This document shows, in pieces, positions 46,098 to 54,067 of a stretch of DNA of 64,000 nt (positions are counted from its first letter, which is position 1; the number at the start of each line of letters is the position of its first letter). The stretch covers positions 6,758,001 to 6,822,000 of the forward strand of contig NZ_LT629793.1 in the NCBI RefSeq assembly GCF_900105735.1, read 5' to 3'. The DNA is from Pseudomonas yamanorum (GTDB lineage Bacteria; Pseudomonadota; Gammaproteobacteria; Pseudomonadales; Pseudomonadaceae). A program made the position numbers and the translations under genes. Under the pieces are notes generated by a model. It was not told the origin of the DNA. It saw only the letters and a list, made by a program, of their open reading frames with translations, and made no database searches.

Positions 46098-47076
46098 AAC
46101 CGCTGCTCCTGGTTTCTCCCAGCGTTTATGGGTGCTGTTGTTGCGACGTGGCTCGGCAGGTGTGTTCCTCGCGATTCTGTTAGGTTTTGCCGTTGCTGCA
46201 CCCAACTTCCTGTCGGTGGGCAATATCGCCAATGTGTTCAGCCAGTCGGCCATCCTGGGGGTGCTTGCCTTCGGCCTGACCTGCGTGATCATCGGCGGCG
46301 GCTCCAACGTGGTATCCGGTGGGCTTGACCTGTCGCTGGCGGCCAACCTGGGGTTGTGCGCCGCTGTGTTCAGCCGACTCAACAACGCCAGCTTCGACCT
46401 CTGGACCAGCCTGCTGCTGACCTTGGCATGTGGCTTGGCGGTGGGCCTGCTCAATGGCCTGGCCGTGGTGGTACTGCGTTTGCCACCGTTGCTCGCGACC
46501 CTGGCAAGCATGAATGTACTGGCCGGCCTGGAACTGGTCCTGACCGAAAATACCGTGGTCTCGACTGACTCACCGCTGCTCGACCTGCTCAGCGGTGGGA
46601 CCTGGCTGGGCGTGCCTGCGCTCGCCTGGGTGTTGCTGGTGACAGGCTTCGTGCTGACATTGCTGATCCAGCACACCGCCTACGGACTGCGTCTGCATGC
46701 CGTCGGAGAGTACCCGCACGCCGCCGAGGCCGCCGGTATTCGAGTGCCGGCGTATGTGCTTTCCAGCTATCTGCTGTCGGGGTTGTGTGCGGCCGTGGCA
46801 GCCTTGTGTTCAGCGGCGTTTTTCAGCGGCAGCACCACCGGTTCCGGTGACATGCTGTTGTCGGTTGTGGCGATTGCCTTTCTCGGGGTGGTGTTCTCCC
46901 GGCGACTGGTGGCGAGCATTCCTGGCACCTTGCTGGCGACCCTGTTGATTGGCTTTCTGATCAACGGGTTTCAGTTGCTCAACCTGTCGAGTTTCTGGGT
47001 CAACGGTGTGCAGGGCGTGCTGATTCTGCTGGTGGTTGCGGCGTCCAGTGCATTGAACCGGGGAGAGCAATCATGA
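46084..47076 (+). CDS. Sugar ABC transporter permease 1
   Basis: The 330-residue RbsC-type (BPD_transp_2) permease has 8-10 helices. It carries NIANVFSQSAILGVLAFGLTCVIIGGGSNVVSGGLDLSLAAN-type core and the EAA-like loop AVGEYPHAAEAAGIRVPAY. The start at 46084 overlaps the ATPase by 14 nt and removes a long hydrophilic extension. It pairs with the second permease to form a heterodimeric channel, as in AI-2 (LsrCD) and rhamnose importers. Confidence 0.9.
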   Translation: MSLLETAAPGFSQRLWVLLLRRGSAGVFLAILLGFAVAAPNFLSVGNIANVFSQSAILGVLAFGLTCVIIGGGSNVVSGGLDLSLAANLGLCAAVFSRLNNASFDLWTSLLLTLACGLAVGLLNGLAVVVLRLPPLLATLASMNVLAGLELVLTENTVVSTDSPLLDLLSGGTWLGVPALAWVLLVTGFVLTLLIQHTAYGLRLHAVGEYPHAAEAAGIRVPAYVLSSYLLSGLCAAVAALCSAAFFSGSTTGSGDMLLSVVAIAFLGVVFSRRLVASIPGTLLATLLIGFLINGFQLLNLSSFWVNGVQGVLILLVVAASSALNRGEQS

Positions 47077-48050
47077 GTCGGGTTTCAACGCTACAAGCTC
47101 ATGGCGGTGGGTGGCGTTCACTGCTGCCCCTGACGTTGCCGTTGGTGTTCGTGGCCATCGTCGTGGTGTTTGCCTGGCAGGCACCGGGGTTCCTCAGTGG
47201 TGGCAACCTGAAAAGCCTGGTGCTGAACAACTTCGTGCTGCTGGCGATTGTCGCCATCGGCATGACCTACGCGGTGGCGGCCGGTGGCATCGACCTGTCG
47301 GTGGGCACCGCGCTGGACTTTGCCAGCTTCAGCTTTGTGGTGTTACTTAACGCCGGGCACGGGCTGGGTGTAGCGATTGCCGGTGCGCTGGCTGCCGGGC
47401 TGCTGGTAGGGCTGTTCAATGCCGGCTTGATCGCGGGACTGCGGATCAGCCCATTCCTGGCCACCCTGGGCACCTTGTTTATCGGCACCAGTGCCCAGCA
47501 GTTGCTCTCGGACGGCGGCCAGCCGATCTACATCGCCCAGGGTTTCAAGCCGGAGTTGGCAAGTGTCAGCCCGTTGGGTGTGCCGTTGCCGTTGCTGGTC
47601 GTGCTGGTATTGGCAGTGGTCTACGGCCTGCTGCTGGCCCGTGGGCGCCTGGGGCGCGAATTGCTGGCCCAGGGCACCCAGCCGCTGCTGGCGTTTTACT
47701 CGGGGTTATCGGTGCGCCGCATCGTCACCACCACGGTGCTGGCGGCGGCGCTGGCGTGCGGGGTAGCGGGGATTCTGCTGAGTTCGACGGTGAGCGCTTA
47801 TGTGCCGCTGTCGGGCAATGCATTCTTGCTGAATGCGATTGGCGCGGTGTTTATCGGCACCACGATGAATCGCCAGGGCCGGGCGAATATTCCGGGCACG
47901 CTGCTGGGTGTGCTGTTCATCAACGTCATCGCCAATGGCTTGCTGTTGATCGGCTGGAATTTCTACTGGCAGCAGGTGGCCACCGGCGTGCTGATTTTTG
48001 TGGTGCTGGCCTTCAGCTTTATCAGCCGCAGGATCGCCCAGAACACCTGA
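47073..48050 (+). CDS. Sugar ABC transporter permease 2
   Basis: The 325-residue RbsC-type permease begins with a hydrophilic N-terminus then about 9 helices, including LLAIVAIGMTYAVAAGGIDLSVGTALDFASF, the conserved GGIDLSVG motif of the family, and GAVFIGTTMNRQGRANIPGTLLGV. Its ATG overlaps the permease 1 stop as ATGA. Last gene of the four-gene importer; no catabolic enzyme follows on the strand, so the substrate remains open. Confidence 0.9.
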   Translation: MSRVSTLQAHGGGWRSLLPLTLPLVFVAIVVVFAWQAPGFLSGGNLKSLVLNNFVLLAIVAIGMTYAVAAGGIDLSVGTALDFASFSFVVLLNAGHGLGVAIAGALAAGLLVGLFNAGLIAGLRISPFLATLGTLFIGTSAQQLLSDGGQPIYIAQGFKPELASVSPLGVPLPLLVVLVLAVVYGLLLARGRLGRELLAQGTQPLLAFYSGLSVRRIVTTTVLAAALACGVAGILLSSTVSAYVPLSGNAFLLNAIGAVFIGTTMNRQGRANIPGTLLGVLFINVIANGLLLIGWNFYWQQVATGVLIFVVLAFSFISRRIAQNT

Positions 48051-48080
48051 GGCACGGCGCCCCAGGGTTCAATCCGGCCG

Positions 48081-48932
48081 CTACTTTTCCCAGTCAGCCT
48101 TGGGAATCAAAAGGCCATGGTTGCCGTTATAGGCGGCGCGCTCGGGCTGTTTCCAGCCTTCCAGCAGCGCGTCGTCGAGGCGGTAGATCTCAACGCCCAA
48201 TGGGCGGCAGACCTTCAGCGGATCTTCCGCATCCGGGCCCCACATCGGCAGCGACAGGTCGCCACCGGGGCAGGTGGAGAGGGCACATAGCAGGTCGATT
48301 TCGGCAAAGAACTCCAGGTAGTCGCCCTGCTTGGCCGGGCAGGCTTTCATGAAGTACATGTCGTCGTGATTGAGGCCGGTGCACTGGAAAATGTTCAGCA
48401 CGTCGTGCACGTCGAACTCGGTCAGGCCATGGGGCAGCACGGCGCGGGTCAGGTTGGAGTGGCAGTGGTGGTGGAAATCTTCGCCGGTGAGCATCTTGTT
48501 CACGTAAGGGTCGCAGCGCGTGCCGAGCAAATCGTGCAGGCGCCCGCCGTGTTCGTCGATGCCGTAGTCGGCCAGGCTGTCATCGGTGATGGTGACCATC
48601 GGCCGCAAAAACGGCAGGTTCGACCACAGGCGGTCATAGGTAGTGACGTGAGCGCCTTGCAGTTGGCGGGTACGCGCCGCCCACATGCGTTCGCGGGGGT
48701 CGTTGGCACTCCACACGTTGAAATCGCCGACCTGCGGGCCCACCGGTGTGGTCACGCGGAATACATGGCCGGCCGGAACTTTCCAGGCGCGGCCGGTGCG
48801 GATCGGCACTTCAAATTGTTCGATCAGGGTGCGCCCATCCCGAGACTCGCGCACGCGGTCATAGAAGGCTTTGTCGACCTGCAAGGCAGCGCCTTTGCTG
48901 ACTTGATAGGCCGCTGGGTAGTCCTTGTACAT
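48081..48932 (-). CDS. DUF1989 urea carboxylase-associated family protein
   Basis: The 283-residue protein matches the DUF1989 group: WKVPAGHVFRVTTPVGPQVGDFNVWSANDPRERMWAARTRQL, GRLHDLLGTRCDPY, HHHCHSNLTRAVL, DVLNIFQCTG and ACPAKQGDYLEFFAEIDLLCALSTCPGGD. The conserved His and Cys residues suggest a metal site. Relatives lie beside urea carboxylase/guanidine genes or amino acid importers and are thought to act on small N-containing compounds; no reaction is proven. It is the last gene of an importer operon that includes a GntR regulator. Confidence 0.88.
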   Translation of the reverse strand: MYKDYPAAYQVSKGAALQVDKAFYDRVRESRDGRTLIEQFEVPIRTGRAWKVPAGHVFRVTTPVGPQVGDFNVWSANDPRERMWAARTRQLQGAHVTTYDRLWSNLPFLRPMVTITDDSLADYGIDEHGGRLHDLLGTRCDPYVNKMLTGEDFHHHCHSNLTRAVLPHGLTEFDVHDVLNIFQCTGLNHDDMYFMKACPAKQGDYLEFFAEIDLLCALSTCPGGDLSLPMWGPDAEDPLKVCRPLGVEIYRLDDALLEGWKQPERAAYNGNHGLLIPKADWEK

Positions 48933-48946
48933 GGTGGGTCCTCGCT

Positions 48947-49612
48947 TCAGGGTTTTGGAATGCTGCTCAGGATGTCCAGCAGCAGCGATTCGGAGTCATT
49001 GAGGTAGCTCGCCAGGGCTTCCCCGGCGGCTTGTTTGTGGCCGTCAACCAGCAAGTCGTGAATCTGCCGGTCGCGCTCCAGCCAGGGCTTCTGGAAGGTT
49101 TCCTCGCTGGGCGCGTTGGAAAACACCAGGCGCATCTGGGCTGCAATATGGGTAAAAAACTCGTCCAGCAGCGGGCTGCGCATCAGCCCGACAATGTGTT
49201 GATGAAAGCGCAGGCTGTGGGTGCCGAAGGCTTGCCAGTTCTCGCGGTCCTGGGCCAGTTGCGCGGCCTCGATGGACTCGAGCATCAGGTCGGACTGGTA
49301 TTCGCGCAGCGGCTTGCTGGCGGCGATGGCCTGCAGCTCCAGGGTGCGTCGCACCTTGAAGATGTCACGCACTTCCTCCACCCCGAGGCGGCGCACGATC
49401 ACGCCTTTGTTGCGCACGTAGCTGGTCAGGCCTTCGCGGCCCAGGTGGTGCAAGGCTTCACGCACCGTGTTGCGCGAGGCGTTGTAGGCGTTCACCAGTT
49501 CGCTCTCCACCAGCGGCATGCCGGGCAGCAGGCGGCCACCGATGATGTCTTCGCGCAGTTCTATGGCAACCTGGTCGGCCAGCGACAGGCTGGGTTCCTT
49601 GGCTTGGCTCAC
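48947..49612 (-). CDS. GntR family transcriptional regulator (FCD type)
   Basis: The 221-residue protein has a winged HTH of the FadR/FCD class (LADQVAIELREDIIGGRLLPGMPLVESELVNAYNASRNTVREALHHLGREGL) and an all-helical FCD effector domain with EVRDIFKVRRTLELQA and FHQHIVGLM, which usually bind a metal and carboxylate ligand. GTG at 49612 is chosen because AAGGAG lies 7 nt upstream; another GTG at 49633 adds 7 codons without a ribosome binding site. It lies inside the importer operon, so autoregulation is likely; a palindrome at 52035 is its candidate operator. Confidence 0.9.
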   Translation of the reverse strand: MSQAKEPSLSLADQVAIELREDIIGGRLLPGMPLVESELVNAYNASRNTVREALHHLGREGLTSYVRNKGVIVRRLGVEEVRDIFKVRRTLELQAIAASKPLREYQSDLMLESIEAAQLAQDRENWQAFGTHSLRFHQHIVGLMRSPLLDEFFTHIAAQMRLVFSNAPSEETFQKPWLERDRQIHDLLVDGHKQAAGEALASYLNDSESLLLDILSSIPKP

Positions 49613-49629
49613 GTTGGGGCTCCTTGGGC

Positions 49630-51138
49630 TCACGCCAGTTGGACGTCTTTGAGGAACTTGGTCATGCGTTCGCTGCGTTGCTCGAGCATGTCACGCGGCG
49701 GGGCGTCCTGGATAATCTCGCCGCCTTCCATGAACACCACACGATCGGAGAGCTTGAACGCGAAGTTCATTTCATGGGTGACGATGACCATAGTCATGCC
49801 CTCGCGAGCCAATTCCTCGATCACCGCCAGCACGTCGCCCACCAGTTCCGGGTCGAGGGCCGAGGTGGGTTCGTCAAACAGCATCACCGACGGCCGCATC
49901 GCCAAGGCCCGCGCAATTGCCACACGCTGCTGTTGGCCGCCGGACAATTGATGCGGGTACTTGCCGGCGTGCTCCAGCATGCCGACCTTGCGCAGCAGCG
50001 CCAGGCTCAAAAGACGCAGTTCTTCGCCGCCCCCATGGGCATGGTAGACGGGCGCGAGCATCACGTTCTCAAGGGCGGTTTTATGCGGGAACAGGTTGAA
50101 CCCCTGGAACACCATGCCGACATGCACGATGCCGCGCATATGCACTTTGTGACCCAGCGCCCCTTGGGGCTCCCGGGTGCCACGCAGGAACGGCTGGCCT
50201 TGCAGGGTGATTTCGCCACGGTCCAGGCTTTCGAGGCCGTTCATGGTGCGAATCAGCGTGGTCTTGCCCGAGCCTGACGGGCCAATAATCGATACCACCT
50301 CGCCCCAGCGCACATTCAGTTCGACGCCCTTGAGGACTTCCAGCTCGCCATAGGCCTTGCGCACCCCGCGGGCCTGCAACGCAAACTCGCCGGGCTCGGC
50401 CTGGCCGGACGCACGACGCGTCGCCACCTGGTCGAGTTCAGCGGGCGCGATTGCCTTGGGTTTGCGGCGGGTCACGTCCAAGTGGTTTTCCAGCACCCGC
50501 AGCAGCCAGCTGAACACCGTCACGATGAACACGTAATAGAACGCCACGGCCAGCATGGTCTCCATCACCAGGAAGTTCTGGGTGTAGAGCTGTTGGCCCA
50601 CCAGCAGGATTTCCGAAAGCGAAATCACCGACACCAGCGAGGTGAGCTTGACGATGGTGATGTATTCGTTGGCCAGTGTCGGCAACGCAACCCGCAGCGC
50701 CTGCGGCACCACAATCAACCGCTGCACGCCGCGATAACCCACGCCCAGCGCCTTGCCGGCTTCGCGCTGCCCCTTGACCACCGCCAGCAGGCCGCCCCGA
50801 TGGATCTCGGCGATGTAGGCCGCCTCACTCAGCACCAGGGCGATCAGGCCCGCGGAGTAGGGGTTGGACAACACCACGCTGGTGGACGGAAACACCTGCG
50901 GCAGGTTGTAGACAAAGATCAACAGAACCAGTAACGGCAGGCTGCGGAAGAACCAGATGTAGACGCCGGCCGAGTTCCGCAGCCAGCGGAGTTCCGACTG
51001 CCGCGCAAGTGCCAGGAAAAACCCCAGCACAATGCCCAGCAGCCAGGTTTCCAGGCTCAGTTCGACCACGGTGCCGACGGCTCGCCAGAAGTCGCCGTTC
51101 CACAACAGGCCCAGGGTGTAGTGCCAATCGAATTGCAT
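49630..51138 (-). CDS. Fused permease-ATPase of a polar amino acid ABC importer
   Basis: The 502-residue protein joins two usually separate subunits. Residues 1-225 are a HisM/GlnP-type permease (FRSLPLLVLLIFVYNLP, the EAA loop EAGKALGVGYRGVQRLIVVPQALRVALP). Residues 250-500 are a GlnQ/HisP-type ATPase with Walker A GPSGSGKTT, signature LSGGQQQRVAIARAL and Walker B VMLFDEPTSALDPEL. A short linker (about 225-250) connects them. One polypeptide can thus dimerise into a full importer. It lies 15 nt downstream of the binding protein. Such fusions occur in some Pseudomonas amino acid transporters but are uncommon. Confidence 0.92.
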   Translation of the reverse strand: MQFDWHYTLGLLWNGDFWRAVGTVVELSLETWLLGIVLGFFLALARQSELRWLRNSAGVYIWFFRSLPLLVLLIFVYNLPQVFPSTSVVLSNPYSAGLIALVLSEAAYIAEIHRGGLLAVVKGQREAGKALGVGYRGVQRLIVVPQALRVALPTLANEYITIVKLTSLVSVISLSEILLVGQQLYTQNFLVMETMLAVAFYYVFIVTVFSWLLRVLENHLDVTRRKPKAIAPAELDQVATRRASGQAEPGEFALQARGVRKAYGELEVLKGVELNVRWGEVVSIIGPSGSGKTTLIRTMNGLESLDRGEITLQGQPFLRGTREPQGALGHKVHMRGIVHVGMVFQGFNLFPHKTALENVMLAPVYHAHGGGEELRLLSLALLRKVGMLEHAGKYPHQLSGGQQQRVAIARALAMRPSVMLFDEPTSALDPELVGDVLAVIEELAREGMTMVIVTHEMNFAFKLSDRVVFMEGGEIIQDAPPRDMLEQRSERMTKFLKDVQLA

Positions 51139-51153
51139 AAGGTGCTCCGCGTT

Positions 51154-51999
51154 TCAGTTACCCAGTGCCGCACTGATCTCGGCGGCGTTCGGCTCGGCCA
51201 GGTTGTAGCGCGCCAGCAGCTTGCCGTAGCTGCCGTCCTGCTTGATCTGGCTCAGGGCGCCGGTCAGCGCCTGGAGCAGTGCCGGGTTTTCCTTGCGCAC
51301 GGCCAGGCCGACCACCACCGGGTAGATCAACTCGCTGGAGCTGATCACGGTTTTGCCTTGCAGTTTTTCCACGGTGATCTTGGCGACCGCCGCGTCTTCC
51401 ATCTGCACGTCGACCGCTTGGGCGAGCAGGGCCTGGGCGGCTTCCGGCGACGTCGGGAACTCACGCGACTCGATCGCCGGCTTGCCCGCAGGGAGGCAGT
51501 AGTCCGCCGAAACCTTGTTCAGCTTTGGCACCCACGACGCGCCCTTGATCGACCCGACACGCTTGCCGCACAGGTCTTCCGGGCGCTGGGGTTTGAAGTC
51601 GCCGGCGCTGAGCACCATCAGCGAAGAACCGGTCTTCAGGTAGCTGAGGAAATCCACCTGCTTGGCGCGTTCTGGCGTGACATACAGCGCCGAGGCCACC
51701 ACGTCGAAACGCCGGGCGTTGACGCCGAGGATCAGGTTGGCGAAGCGGGTGTCGAGAAAGCGCGGCTTCAGCCCCAGTTGCTTGCCCATCAACTGCATGA
51801 ACTCCGGGTCGAAACCGGCCGGGGTCTTTTGCTCAAGGTAGGTGTAAGGCGGGTAGGTGAGGTCGGAGCCGATGGACAGCTCGCCCGGTTTCAGGGTGCC
51901 CTTGATCTCGGCAGCCGACAGTAGCGGCGTCACGCACGCCAGGGTGATCGCTAGCCCCAATGTGCGCAGGGTGTTCTTGCCCTTCAGACCTTTTTGCAT
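51154..51999 (-). CDS. Amino acid ABC transporter substrate-binding protein
   Basis: The 281-residue protein has a signal peptide (LRTLGLAITLACVTPLLSAAE) and an SBP_bac_3 domain: GELSIGSDLTYPPYTYLEQKTPAGFDPEFMQLMGKQLGL, DVVASALYVTPERAKQVDFLSYL and VGSIKGASWVPKL. It binds polar or opine-like amino acids in the periplasm. First gene of the operon. The palindrome GGATTGTTCAACAATCC sits 36 nt upstream of its start and is likely the operator of the GntR regulator encoded two genes later. Ligand not determined. Confidence 0.92.
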   Translation of the reverse strand: MQKGLKGKNTLRTLGLAITLACVTPLLSAAEIKGTLKPGELSIGSDLTYPPYTYLEQKTPAGFDPEFMQLMGKQLGLKPRFLDTRFANLILGVNARRFDVVASALYVTPERAKQVDFLSYLKTGSSLMVLSAGDFKPQRPEDLCGKRVGSIKGASWVPKLNKVSADYCLPAGKPAIESREFPTSPEAAQALLAQAVDVQMEDAAVAKITVEKLQGKTVISSSELIYPVVVGLAVRKENPALLQALTGALSQIKQDGSYGKLLARYNLAEPNAAEISAALGN

Positions 52000-52306
52000 G
52001 TTCGTCGCCTCGGTTGCTGGATGCAGGGAGATTTGGATTGTTCAACAATCCTGTAATAGTGAGTAAGCGGTTATCGTGCCAAGTGTTGGAAATTAAGGTC
52101 TTTTGGTCAGTTTTTACGTGCGTGAGACGTTTTTTTGCGAGCGCGCACACCAAATCAGTGCGATTCGTTACCGAGCGCTACGTAGTGGGGCGTAGAGGAT
52201 TGAAATATTGCGAGGTGAGGACGGGAGGTCTTAACGGGGGTAGGGGGTGTAGGCAAATGGCCCGAGCGCTGTCGATACAGGACTCAGGCCGCCAATGAGT
52301 AGCGCT
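52000..52306. other. 307-nt intergenic region
   Basis: The space between the binding-protein start and the end of the luciferase-like gene holds the palindrome at 52035-52051 and AT-rich sequence at 52060-52160 that probably contains the operon promoter. I see no RNA gene and no supported ORF. Confidence 0.5.
52035..52051. promoter_or_regulatory. Candidate GntR operator
   Basis: GGATTGTTCAACAATCC is a perfect 17-bp palindrome (8+1+8) with the TTGT...ACAA core common in FCD-type GntR sites. It lies 36 nt before the binding-protein start of the operon that encodes a GntR regulator. Confidence 0.65.
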
Positions 52307-53239
52307 TCAGGCTGCGCGGTGGAACACCGGCAACACATACTCGGCAAGCTCTTCAATCACCTCGGCGACGGGGCGTTCGCTGTGGCGCAGATGCAGGCCG
52401 ATATGTTGCACACCCGACTCACGCAACGCCTCCAACTCATCAATCAGTGCGTTTCGCCCGCCACGCCCGCCGAAACGCAGCGGCTTCATCGGCGAATGGG
52501 GATTGGCTTCAAGGTCCAGGTGCAAAAAGCTGATGTAGGGTTTGTCTGCACCGACCTCACGCCAGAGCTCCACGCGCCGACGATGCTCCTGCGGCGTTCC
52601 CGGGTAGGCGAGCCAGCCATCCATGTGCTCGCCAATCCAGGCGGGTGACTGTTGGCCAAGCCCGGCGACCAGCAGCGGGAACGGCTCGTCACGCTGCGGT
52701 AACAACTCGGCACCCGCGGGCAGGCGTCCGGCGCCCTGGCTTTTCAGCAGTTCGACGGCACTGCGAAATTGCGCCCCGCGCTGGTCGTAGTCGACACCGA
52801 ACAGCGGGTATTCCATCGGCCTGTCACCACTGGCCACGCCCAACAACAGGCGGCCGCCGCTGAGTTCGTCGATGCTATTGGCCGCCTTGAGGGTCAACCA
52901 CGGCTGGCGTAGCGGCAATACCACGGCCGCCGTGCCGAGCATGATGTTGCGGGTGATACCGGCCAGGTAACCCAGGTAGGAAAACGTTTCGAACACCTGG
53001 GCCGCATCCCCGAAGTTCGGGTCATAGACCGGCACATCACGCACCCACAGCGCTCGAAAGCCACGTTCGTCCGCCAATCGAGCCAATTCGGCATGCTGCT
53101 TCAGGTCGGGCACGCCAAAGGGGCGTTTTTGTGCGATGCGCGAGCGTTGGCCGCTGGTGGACCAATCGTTGTCCAGCGGCAATTCCAGGCCGATGGAGAA
53201 GTTGCCGGGGCCAAGCAAGCGTTGAAAATGTGAGTTCAT
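52307..53239 (-). CDS. Luciferase-like (LLM class) flavin oxidoreductase
   Basis: The 310-residue TIM-barrel protein has LLM hallmarks: ELARLADERGFRALWVRDVP, NIMLGTAAVVLPLRQPWLTLKAANSIDELSGGRLLLGVASGD, and an F420/FMN-site GGR near the middle. Short for the family, of the TIGR03571 type. Such enzymes use reduced FMN for monooxygenation or sulphur/nitrogen scavenging. The start at 53239 (MNSHFQRLLG) is the normal N-terminus; the upstream frame to 53338 is unsupported. The SRPBCC gene lies 150 nt upstream on the same strand. Substrate unknown. Confidence 0.86.
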   Translation of the reverse strand: MNSHFQRLLGPGNFSIGLELPLDNDWSTSGQRSRIAQKRPFGVPDLKQHAELARLADERGFRALWVRDVPVYDPNFGDAAQVFETFSYLGYLAGITRNIMLGTAAVVLPLRQPWLTLKAANSIDELSGGRLLLGVASGDRPMEYPLFGVDYDQRGAQFRSAVELLKSQGAGRLPAGAELLPQRDEPFPLLVAGLGQQSPAWIGEHMDGWLAYPGTPQEHRRRVELWREVGADKPYISFLHLDLEANPHSPMKPLRFGGRGGRNALIDELEALRESGVQHIGLHLRHSERPVAEVIEELAEYVLPVFHRAA

Positions 53240-53389
53240 CAGGTCTCCTGCGCCCTGCGTGATGCGGGGGCGCTTTGCGGGTGATTGATGGCAGTATCTG
53301 CGGCCTGAGCCAGGAGAAAAATGCATCGGCAAGCACAATAGTCTTGCCGGGAATGCACGACTGAGGAGCGGCGCCGGCTTGCTCCAGTG

Positions 53390-53809
53390 TCAGTCCGTGG
53401 ATTCGACAACGGCTTTCAGGCGTTCCAGCCCTTTGCGGTAGAGGGCCTCGAACTCGCGAACAACCTCTGCCTCATCCGCGCCTTGGACGGAAAAGGTGCT
53501 GGACCAGCACGCCACTGTCCCGCCATTGCCATCGTCCTTCGCCGACATCATGCCGACATAGCCGGTGACCGGTGCGGGGCCTTCGAGCAGGGCATAGGTG
53601 TACTGCTTCTGGTCGTCGTCGAAAGTGAGCAAACGCTCGACGATGGTCGCACCGTCGATAGTTTTCAGGTGACGTGTGCGCCCACCGTCAGCCAGAGTGC
53701 TGCTCTCGATAATATTGAGCCAGCGCGGCAGCCAGTCATACCCGCCGAGGAGCGCCCAGACCTGTTCGGCAGGACGTGCAATGTTGATCAAAATACGGAC
53801 TTCACTCAT
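53390..53809 (-). CDS. SRPBCC (START/Bet v1-like) family protein
   Basis: The 139-residue protein begins MSEVRILINIARPAEQVWALLGGYDWLPRWLNIIESS, the typical polyketide cyclase/SRPBCC opening. It continues with TRHLKTIDGATIVERLLTFDDDQKQYTYALLEGPAPVTGYVG and ends in a long C-terminal helix (EAEVVREFEALYRKGLERLKAVVE). Members bind hydrophobic ligands in a deep cavity; some are cyclases or co-chaperones. Length is typical. No ligand can be inferred. Possibly transcribed with the luciferase-like gene downstream. Confidence 0.88.
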   Translation of the reverse strand: MSEVRILINIARPAEQVWALLGGYDWLPRWLNIIESSTLADGGRTRHLKTIDGATIVERLLTFDDDQKQYTYALLEGPAPVTGYVGMMSAKDDGNGGTVACWSSTFSVQGADEAEVVREFEALYRKGLERLKAVVESTD

Positions 53810-54067
53810 GTGTTTACCTGTAGGAAAGGAGGGGGTTGATAGCGTGACTGGCGTAGTTTGAACATAGCCACGGGCACACCGATGTGCGCCATACGCAAGA
53901 CCGGTAGTATCCCTTCAGCCTTGCGTGAGCAAAATGTCGATTCCGGAAAAGGTCTTGTGAGCAGGAATCAAAAATGCACTGAATAAACTGGCGCTCGCAC
54001 AGTGAAGTCGCGCCTATAGAACCCGCTTATTGATAAAGTGCCGGTTCGAAACCATGAGTGAACAGCG

